A stretch of 64,000 nucleotides of DNA from Apostichopus japonicus (taxonomy: Eukaryota > Echinodermata > Holothuroidea > Aspidochirotida > Stichopodidae), in contig NC_092580.1 in the NCBI RefSeq assembly GCF_037975245.1, positions 32,325,001 to 32,389,000 of the forward strand, written 5' to 3'. The translations under genes and the position numbers were made by a program. The notes below the pieces were generated by a model. It ran no database searches and had not been told where the DNA came from. It worked only from the letters and a program-made list of their open reading frames with translations. Below, piece by piece: positions 57,001-64,000 of this stretch; position 1 is the first letter of the stretch; every line of letters starts with the position of its first letter.

Positions 57001-57750
57001 TGATGACTTTTATTATTTTAGGTTTACAGTCTTGTTCAAGGCCAAGGCCCTCTCACACGACTTTACAACTTAACCCTGGTCATTGGTATCAATCTCAAAC
57101 AATCATCAAACAATCTCTCCTGGGGCACCACAGTGCACCACAATCATATGTCCCCCTGGGGACTTCCAATAGGGTGCAGCCACAAACCGACGCACACAAC
57201 TATATTAACAAGTACCTCGCAAGTCACGATTTATACAACTTGGTGAAGAGAGGCAATGGATAAAGTGCCTTGCCCAAGGACACAACGCAATGATCTGGCC
57301 AGGACTCGAACCTGTAATCCTTGGATCACAAGTCCGATGCCTTATCCAATTGGCCACCACGCTCCCCATACATTTTACATTTAAACAAACAATCTAACAT
57401 GTTAAATTACACAGTCAGAAAATGTCCAACCTATAATCCTTTCATGAAGAGACATACACACTTTATAAAAAAACATTTGCAATAAAAATATTCACATGGT
57501 TTTCTCATCCCTCCCACACCCCCTCCCCTTCCTCCCCACCCATCTCCTAGAGGCTCACCCTACATCAAAAACATAGCTTTGCTATTCATAGAAGAATGCA
57601 TATGGAGGCCATAATTGGTCCAATTTTTAATTGCACAAGTTTCATTTATACTCAGTATTGTTACTAACTTACTTTCCCCATAAGAGACAATAAAATGGAC
57701 AACTGCTTGTCCCGGCATAGAATTTCATTCTTCCAATTTTCAGGGTCCAT
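47955..57750 (-). CDS. ORC5: ORC5, origin recognition complex subunit 5 (9 exons, 437 aa, complete)
   Basis: ORC5 is a AAA+ subunit of the nuclear complex that marks replication origins and loads MCM2-7. The nine exons listed separately join in frame to 1,314 nt with a stop, near the usual length of animal ORC5 (about 435 aa). Walker A is GHSSTGKT at residues 39-46 and Walker B is VLDNAE at 126-131. The winged-helix half keeps [33 protein letters not shown] and [19 protein letters not shown]. The C-terminus is [14 protein letters not shown]. All introns are GT-AG. The upstream region has no recognisable TATA box. The gene lies directly upstream of reelin on the same strand. Its 3'UTR starts in a minisatellite. 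Confidence 0.97.
48568..48939 (+). other. Open frame of 123 codons, unrecognised
   Basis: Plus-strand frame in ORC5 intron 8. Contains [20 protein letters not shown], which looks like a folded, possibly transposon-derived segment (a beta-strand motif of retroelement integrase C-termini is conceivable). AT-rich codons, a poly-F run, no flanking ORF. I do not assign it. Confidence 0.2.
49302..49414 (-). CDS. ORC5: ORC5 exon 8
   Basis: [20 protein letters not shown], then [17 protein letters not shown], matching the vertebrate ITSLVTLQLLTLVG...[20 protein letters not shown]. Acceptor TTCCACAG, donor GTATTT. Confidence 0.96.
49567..50220 (+). mobile_element. Internally deleted LINE with RT motif (CR1-like)
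   Basis: [20 protein letters not shown] and [16 protein letters not shown] are RT motif A and its surround. After a deletion come [37 protein letters not shown] and [20 protein letters not shown] in shifted frames with stops. Inactive. Lies in ORC5 intron 7, opposite strand. Confidence 0.87.
50955..51065 (-). CDS. ORC5: ORC5 exon 7
   Basis: 37 codons, phase 0 at both ends: [20 protein letters not shown], then [17 protein letters not shown], matching [34 protein letters not shown]. Donor GTCAGT. Confidence 0.96.
52479..52686 (-). CDS. ORC5: ORC5 exon 6
   Basis: Encodes [32 protein letters not shown] and [20 protein letters not shown], a strongly conserved ORC5 block. The donor, GAG/GTTTGC, is non-consensus beyond GT, but the frame and protein continue correctly into exon 7. 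Confidence 0.95.
53223..53457 (-). repeat. 47-bp x5 repeat built from the ORC5 exon 5 3' end and donor
   Basis: Units start CCTGGACACCTCCCTCAAGA at 53223, 53270, 53317, 53364 and 53411, an exact 47-bp period. The copy at 53411 is the genuine exon end. On the sense strand every copy carries GGAGGTGTCCAG/GTTAGT (GTTAAT-like in the oldest). Confidence 0.95.
53412..53551 (-). CDS. ORC5: ORC5 exon 5 (3' end amplified as a minisatellite)
   Basis: Encodes [36 protein letters not shown] and REVS. Ends TCCAG/GTTAGT. The last stretch of the exon and its donor are repeated four more times in the following intron. Confidence 0.95.
54075..54205 (-). CDS. ORC5: ORC5 exon 4
   Basis: Encodes [20 protein letters not shown], then [20 protein letters not shown] and LRHL, matching the vertebrate [26 protein letters not shown]. 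Acceptor AAACAG, donor GTAGGT. Confidence 0.96.
54283..54980. repeat. Tandemly duplicated unit with inverted B-box palindrome, interrupted by a SINE
   Basis: The segment around 54300-54475 recurs at about 54810-54980. It shares GCTGACTGG-AAC-GGATT, CCAGTGACCACTGGTT, CTAGCCAT-AATTTCTTTGAT and AATAAGATTTGAGGCATAA. Each copy holds a palindrome (GGGATTCGAACCAGTG / CACTGGTTCAAATCCC) made of two opposed B-box-like motifs. The SINE at 54489-54712 sits between the copies. Lies in ORC5 intron 3. Confidence 0.8.
54489..54712 (-). mobile_element. tRNA-derived SINE, family B, copy 2
   Basis: The reverse complement of the 24001-24220 element across its length: A box TTAGCTCAGTG, B box AGTTCGAGTCA, body GACTGACTTCGGTCAGCTTG and end GAGTTCCTGCTTGCAGGAGG. 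An ATACATAC tail faces left. Confidence 0.87.
55829..56015 (-). CDS. ORC5: ORC5 exon 3: Walker B region
   Basis: Starts [20 protein letters not shown], completing the Walker B strand begun as VYI in exon 2. Continues [18 protein letters not shown] and INFPDYSK. Leaves one base at GTAAGT. Confidence 0.97.
56524..56820 (-). CDS. ORC5: ORC5 exon 2: Walker A region
   Basis: Acceptor TTTGTCACAG. Encodes [20 protein letters not shown] (Walker A), [20 protein letters not shown] and the following [15 protein letters not shown]. Phase 0 at GTAAGT. Confidence 0.97.
57003..57368 (-). mobile_element. tRNA-derived SINE, family C
   Basis: On the minus strand the head GGGGAGCGTGGTGGCCAATT contains a perfect pol III A box (TGGCCAATTGG) and, downstream, a perfect B box (GGTTCGAGTCC). 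GTGTCCTTGGGCAAGGCACT follows, a motif common in invertebrate SINEs, and a body ends in AATAATAAAA. Not a tRNA gene: no acceptor stem closes. Lies in ORC5 intron 1. Confidence 0.88.
57673..57750 (-). CDS. ORC5: ORC5 exon 1 (start codon)
   Basis: ATG at 57750; encodes [20 protein letters not shown] and then LSLMGK, matching the vertebrate N-terminus (VVLCRESQVSILQSLFG). Phase 0 at a GTAAGT donor. Confidence 0.95.
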
Positions 57751-60027
57751 CACTCAAAAGCACAGCTCCTTCAAATTAGCTAATGTGAAAAAGCAAAACC
57801 AAAATGAGGAGAAATCATGTTAGATCTGATTTCATATACAGTACTGTATAAAGTTGTCATTTTTTGTGAAGATATTACTACAGAAAAAACTTTGTCAATT
57901 TTTTTATTAAATGTCGATGTTTCATGTGCATGTTGATAACATATTGGAAAGGCTAGATATGTAGAAATTGGAGACATTTAGTCAATAATGAGTAAACTTT
58001 GCTAGTTTAACGTCTTAAGTGTATCGGACTACCATGCGACAGTAGCTTTGCAGGTAAAATGGTTATTTATGGGAGAGCAAATCCCAACTATCACTAGATC
58101 AAATTAAAACGAGTTAACATTCATTTGCTCATTAAAAGCAAATTGTGTCTTGAGTCTGACTGGGGCTAGCCTAGAAATATTCAACTGTTAGTGTTACTCG
58201 TGTTAGGGTGAAACCTGTAGTCAATGTTAACCATATTTTAGTTTTTACGTTCAGGAATATTTCAATGTTTTGCTTTGGTTCATTGTTCAAAACACTGCAT
58301 TAACCTACTATCATTTAGCTGAATATGATGCTACTGTAGGCCTACTGCAGACTGGTAGTGGTAGTTCAAGACAAATGTAGATAAAACCGAAAAGAACTGA
58401 ATAGTGACTTGACTTGGCAATCCTTCGTTGTTGTCAACATCAACAAGAAGAGTTTATATATTCTCCACCATTAGAAATATCTGAAAAGACCCTAGCTTAT
58501 TAATAATTTGTCATAATAACTTATCAAAGTTAACTGGTTAGATTGAAACTTAGTCTACGTATCAACGTTGGCCTAAGCTAGTTATGTATGTTAGTGTACA
58601 GACTGCTGTACACATGCGACAAAAAAGTTCGCGTAACTAGTACCAACAGCAAAGCAAATAAGAGCCCACTACATGAAGGACATACAACGCAGTGACAAAG
58701 TACTACTGCAAACGTTATTCAATCGTCAATGGAGGATTACCACAAATACAAGTTTAACGTTACACAATGATAGATTATGGTGCTAAATTCTTGTTGTAAA
58801 ACCTTCGTTGAACTTTGCAATTACTTTGTGGAAATAACTTGTCAAACGAGGAAAGTTTCGCGGTGGAGGTGGTACAGCAGTACAATAATTTCATCCCTCC
58901 TATGACAACAGGTTGTACCTGTTCGGCAGTCAACATCACGAGGAATATACAATGGTTTTTGTTTCGGGTTGTTTCTTTCGTTGTACTCCTTGTTAGATAA
59001 TAAAAACTGGCATATTTTTGTTTGCTTAGAGAATAGATTTAATTACAAAGTCATGGCAGGCTGGATCACAGAAGGCAGTTGTCGCCACTTTATAAAGACG
59101 ATATTTATTAAGTTACGATGAAATTTACTTGCATAAGCTTTTTTTAGTGTGATATATTCCGTGAAAAACTTTAATCTGCGGATGTCAGTATAATTAGCTC
59201 GGATACAGCACAGGCGTTAATTACTGCTTCAATAGGCCTCAATATTGGAAGGTCCTCCGCCCATGATCCCTAATCACTAATTCGCATGCAACGCAAATGC
59301 AAGTTGGCAGTAACGCTTTCGGAACTGTTTGGATTGGGGTTAAGTGGCTTCAGCAAGAAACGGCCGGCCGGGCATCCCTTCCCCAACCACATCGTCAGTC
59401 GAGGGAAACCATTCACTCGCTGGATGTTTACATTCATTGGGAAGAATTAGACCATTCCATCAGTGGTGAGACCTAATTACTTTATAGTCTAATTATGCCT
59501 CAGAATTCACAATCTTACAATTATTATTATTATTATTATTCTAACGTTAAAGCTTTTCACCTTTATTAGGATGGAGGATCCTTGGATCCCCCCCCCCCCC
59601 ATTGGTGTCGGCTTCAAAGACCCCATGGCCGCACGCCTCCTACTACATAAAACTCGATATATATGCTTTTATCTCTTCCATTTAGGTGTCTGTCCATGTA
59701 GGCCTATATTTAAATCAGTCGTGCGGGTTTTAGAATTTGCCCCACCGATCTTGCATTTGGGCCTGTGCACGTAGCTGCTCGGACCCCTCTCCCAAATCCC
59801 GCCCGTCATTCGTGTCCTGATACCTTTGTGTGTAGTCGGGCGTCTCTTATAGTTGACCAATTCAGTTGAGGGGTTATGTAGCTTATTTAACATTCAGCTT
59901 TACACAATATAAATTACTCACAGTGATACTTTATGAAATCTTTCTTATAACAAAAGTGTTGAATCATTTTAGTCGATTGGGTTCACGATAGATGTCGCTG
60001 TTCATTTCAAGATCGCACTGTTTTAGT

Positions 60028-60943
60028 CATGGGCGTCAGCAGGTTTCAGAAAGTGAGGGGGACACTATACTATCTAAGCGGAGCGCCACCATTAGTTGGC
60101 GCGTAGCGTACCAGAAAATTTTGGGTACATAAGACCCCCTAGATCGCAGGAGACGGCTTTCCTGAGTCGTTTTTAGTTACATCAGAACCAGATCTGTGAG
60201 GAGAAATTTTGTCTCACAAAACCTAAATTCCGACAGAAAGTACTGGTAGAAAGATGCCGTTCTGACACCAAGGGAGACGAATTACACAGCGTCCATCTCA
60301 AACGAAATATTGAAAAAGTGGCGCCGTCACCTCCGGGATGAGTGGAGTGGTATATATAATACATGCATGTAGGTGCGAGACGTCAGTTGTTATGTGCCCA
60401 GGTACTTTAATAATAATAATCAGAAAAAGGCACCGCGCGCAGAGCGTGTGTATAGCGCCTAGCCGGCACTCAACAATAAAGATCTACCATATCCGGCGAA
60501 TACATGTAGCCTTAATTACTTAACCCCTACACCCCTATTCGTCCGTCCAGTCCAAGGGACTGGAGGTAGTGATATGAACATAGTAACTCATCACCATCTA
60601 CCTGTATGGCTTACCTAATCCCTTGGAACCCATACAAACAACATGTGTGCAAGATTCAATACACTTTCGAATGGTCTCCCCCCCCCCCCCCGAACGAATT
60701 AAATGGGCAGATTTAGGATATTGGGAGAATGGGAGATAAATGACGGTGCAAGTGATAGATAGCAGGGGCCCAGGGAGTCCAGATTTCTTGACCTTAAATA
60801 GAAAATCGCGCATATGCATGTGTTTTTTTTTAATAACTACTCTGAAAAGTGGGTGGGACAAATGATATGATATCCCCTCCACTTTTGAAAGTGGGAGGGG
60901 ACATGTCCCCCCCCCCGTCCCCCACCTGTTGACGCCCATGGAC
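60028..60943. mobile_element. TIR element of about 0.9 kb (hAT-like?)
   Basis: CATGGGCGTCAGCAGG at 60028 is mirrored by CCTGTTGACGCCCATG at 60925-60940 with one mismatch. The flanks are TTTTAGT on the left and TTTTAGT three bases past the right end, a probable 7-8 bp target duplication. The interior has no transposase frame. The duplication length would fit hAT, tentatively. Confidence 0.7.
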
Positions 60944-61302
60944 TTTTAGTTTACTGAAACTTTCGTTGTTGCCCGCCAAAACAGTTGCTTCGGGAGTTAT
61001 CATGATTTTAACTAAGTTCATATATGTATCATGACTCACAGTATGATTTGTGAAAGGTTTATTGCTGCTTTTGGCTTACACGTGCGTAACTTTGCGCATA
61101 GTCGGTTCGTGGCAGACTAGTGATCATGGTCACAAAATTGCACTATCACCATGGAAATGACTCCAAAATCCAGTCTTGCTCTGAGTTTCAGTGGCATTGC
61201 CGCTGTGGTGTATAAGGCAATGTTAAATGTAAGGTAAATATAATGCTGAAAGTTATGTTTCACTTTTTACAATGAGTGTATGGATTCTGCTAAGAGTTTA
61301 AC

Positions 61303-61558
61303 AATGTGTAAAAGTAAGTTGGCCTGACGGTTTCGATCCTAGCAGGATCTTCTTCAAAGGCTAAATGACAAGTAACAGTAACAGAAGGGACAAAAAAACT
61401 GTATTCTGTGTGTGTTTTGTCCCTTCTGTTACTGTTACTTGTCATTTAGCCTTTGAAGAAGATCCTGCTAGGATCCAAACGTCAGGACAACTTACTTTTA
61501 CACATTCTCTTACACAAGCTCTCTAGTGGATAAGCAGTTTGCTAACAGTTTTATTTTA
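61303..61558 (+). repeat. Dispersed element copy with a 93-bp-arm palindrome
   Basis: The left arm 61303-61396 (AATGTGTAAAAGTAAGTTGG ... GAAGGGACAAAA) and right arm 61415-61506 are nearly perfect inverses around an 18-bp loop. The right arm continues as the family 3' end (AGTGGATAAGCAGTTTGCTA). It looks like a head-to-head fusion of two copies. Confidence 0.88.
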
Positions 61559-64000
61559 ATTTGATAAGAGTTTAAGAAAATTGTTCTTCCAAATTCGGAA
61601 ATCTGCTCGAAATCCTTCAAATTGCACACCCGAAAATACAATGACACCCATTCCCCCCCCCCCCAATATTCAAATTTGAAGGAGGCAAGTCCACCCCCTA
61701 TATTTATGGTTATGAGATTCCCACACCCTCAACTCCCCCCCCCCCTCCCCGTGTACCCTTCCGTAGAAGGTTGTAATAATCTATTCAGTTCTGGAACTTA
61801 TGTATAGAAATCATTTACCGTCACAAATATCCTACCGTTGCTTATACAAATCCTAAGTAAATTGTACAGGGAGACTTACACGAAGATGGGCCACTGGTAA
61901 GTCGTTCTTTCACTGTCTTTGTGACGTCATTTGTTGTACAGCTTGTAATCGTTTATACATTATTGCGTGGTACCCGTAATATTCATTCTTGGCTATATAA
62001 GTAAAGTGCGGGTACAATGTAAACTGATGCTAACGCCGGAATACAGACCGATTAGTCGATAAAACATGGAACCTGATTGAGTTTGGAAAGAACAGGAAAA
62101 GAAATGGCTTTATCTCTGTGTCTAATTGTTGAGTTAATAAGTAACGGAATTTGCCGAAATGACTATAGTAATTTTTTTTTTATCTCGTTTGGGTGTACCG
62201 CAAAGTTATAATACAAAATTGTCATTGGAAGACGCGTTTCCACCTGAATAATTCATATAATAGAAACACATCAATTTTTTTTTTTTTTTAATTTGCATGA
62301 ATAGGTCCCCAACCCCGTCACCGGGGTCCAGACGGGGCATGCATGGTCCCTCTTTAATGTGTCATACGGGTAGTGCGCTTTGTTACTTCTATACACCACT
62401 GAACATTGTCCCTACACCTGCTTTTACCCCCCCCCCCCCCGCCCGCCCCTATCTTAACCTGTGTCTGGGTGCCTGTTGGAATTAATGCCATATACCATGG
62501 CCGACACGTAGTTTGAAGTAAATTATCAAACCACTAACGAACAATTTAGTCATACAAAAAACGCACTGAACTGATATCTTTACTGACAAGGTTAACAATA
62601 TAGCCTACTTCCTTAGGCCTCAATTATGATAGAGATTGTACCAAAATTTGTCCTTTATTTGCGAATTCAAACAAACATTTTACCGCCAACCTCAAAGCAT
62701 TTCCCATACCTGAGAAATGTTAGAATTCTGTGTAATACTGCACGGACAGTTTGGGAACAAACTTGGTAGAAGTAAAAAGTAGAAGTAATAATTTTGAGGA
62801 ACTTTGTAGTTTTGACAGGTCTGAGCAATTTTTGGGAATGCTAACATTTTGGAATAATTCATGTGACTTCTAAGAAGCTAGATCCAAATTTAATTTCCTC
62901 TGGCGTTACAGCTAGAGAATGCGTATTTTGCATCATAATGTGGACAAATAGGCTATTTGTATACGCATCATAACATCTAATGAAATAAACAAGAATGTTT
63001 CACTGTATCAGAGGTACTTTTTGAGAGAAAAAATAATAGGAAATAAACTCATTTTGGAATGTTTAGGAAAGCAAAGCACTGTATTACGCTATGTCTTGAA
63101 TGGATTTGGCCTTTAACGCTTTTTTCACCGACATTTTGCTTTAATTGGCGTACAAAACATATGTTACCGTTTCACACTGAGATCGCCGTGTGTAATGTGT
63201 TTGTAATATTAGTCTAAAAATGGAGGTAAAAACAGGTCTAAATCAGGATATTCCTGTGGTTTTAACCATTGATCACCAGAACAATCACTTTCGCTCGCCA
63301 TCCGTATCCCTGACTGGGTTATGTACGGCTATCGGAGGACAAAGAAACTGGCGGTCAAAGTGAACGCCTAATAAGGGTATCCGCAAAGCCTCCTATAGTG
63401 TTTAATTGAAATCATACATCTGCCTCTGTAATAAACGGCTTTGTTTCAAGATAAAACTTGATTTGAGAATCGAAGCCACGGATCATCGGTGTTTCATTCA
63501 CCCGTTTACAGAGGACGTGTCTGCAGGGCTGGTTCTTTGTTCACGTGGTTTATCTTTAATCTGATAGAGTTATTAGGCAATGCCATCAATATCTATATAT
63601 ATAGGCCTACCTAATTTGGGAATACACTTTGTCGTCATACACGAAATTGGGTTTTCCGTCATCATAATTAAATAGCTTTCATCCCGTAAAGCCATTATGA
63701 ATGTAGCGAATGTGGGAGGTAATATTGGTCTAAGCATAGAGTTGACCTAATTGAATGTTTAATCAATCGAAAGGGCGGGTGGGGACTGGGGTGGGGTGGG
63801 AGAGGGAGTAGGAGGTTGTTTTTTTTCTTTCAGTTCCGCTCTCTAAAGCCAATGCCTATGATGCACGGGGAGCGGAGGGTTGGTCAGAAAGAATGAGGTA
63901 CGTGTTCTCCCACAGAAAATGGGAACAATTTCTGAGTTAAAATTCTTGGTATGCAGAATTCTCTACAACAAACAAAAAATACCGTTTCTTTGTATGACAG

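Larger units (their letters stand above)
57751..64000. other. ORC5 upstream region, no recognised gene
   Basis: 6.2 kb with only short open frames. ORC5's promoter should sit near 57.75-58 kb; no TATA box is convincing. Contains the TIR element at 60028-60943, the palindromic repeat at 61303-61558 and long C runs (59589, 60679, 60910, 61650, 61736, 62427). 62.5-64.0 kb is AT-rich and featureless to me. Confidence 0.75.

Noticed and set aside
57290-57368. Possible tRNA gene on the minus strand
   Set aside because: Boxes are perfect but the sequence runs on into a SINE body and lacks a closing acceptor stem.
58815-59000. Plus-strand frame ending in a hydrophobic stretch upstream of ORC5, a possible divergent gene
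   Set aside because: 61 codons, no homologue recognised, no splice continuation found.

Overview
This is a window of an animal nuclear genome: AT-rich, with spliced genes on the minus strand, tRNA-derived SINEs, LINE fragments, TTAA-flanked MITE-like elements, minisatellites and many long C/G homopolymers. The reelin is clearly diverged from vertebrate reelin but keeps its whole domain order. The repeat content also looks like a marine invertebrate deuterostome. An echinoderm is my best guess, and that is inference only.

Two genes account for all recognisable coding sequence, both on the minus strand. (1) 670-37826 is the 5' half of a reelin gene, reconstructed here as 31 exons (1,816 codons). 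Every exon joins the next in a consistent reading frame. The exons encode a signal peptide, a reeler domain, a subrepeat region, reelin repeats 1-4 (each A-EGF-B) and the start of repeat 5. The gene runs off the left edge of the window. (2) 47955-57750 is a complete ORC5 (origin recognition complex subunit 5) in 9 exons. It encodes 437 aa with an ORC5-type Walker A (GHSSTGKT) and Walker B (VLDNAE).

Layout, left to right: 1-418, a 67-bp tandem array inside a reelin intron; 670-24543, the densely packed reelin exons 31 to 5; 24544-37624, long reelin introns holding LINE fragments, MITEs, a 540-bp pyrimidine tract and a 60-bp-class tandem array; 37625-37826, reelin exon 1; 37827-47954, the intergenic gap with dispersed repeats, one orphan exon-like segment (42533-42708) and an 82-bp minisatellite that begins 2 nt past the ORC5 stop; 47955-57750, ORC5, with a LINE and two SINEs in its introns; 57751-64000, the ORC5 upstream region, with no recognisable gene but a palindromic repeat and a roughly 0.9-kb TIR element.

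The most interesting points are these. (a) Tail-to-head, same-strand ORC5-RELN adjacency, the same arrangement as human 7q22. (b) Two independent minisatellites built from the last bases of an exon plus its 5' splice site: reelin exon 30 (25 bp x3) and ORC5 exon 5 (47 bp x5). Both create arrays of duplicate donors that would insert in-frame stops if used. (c) A third displaced copy of an exon-end/donor segment, from reelin exon 12, at about 20.7 kb. (d) Apparent shortening of the repeat-3 linker that carries the N-terminal cleavage site in vertebrate reelin.
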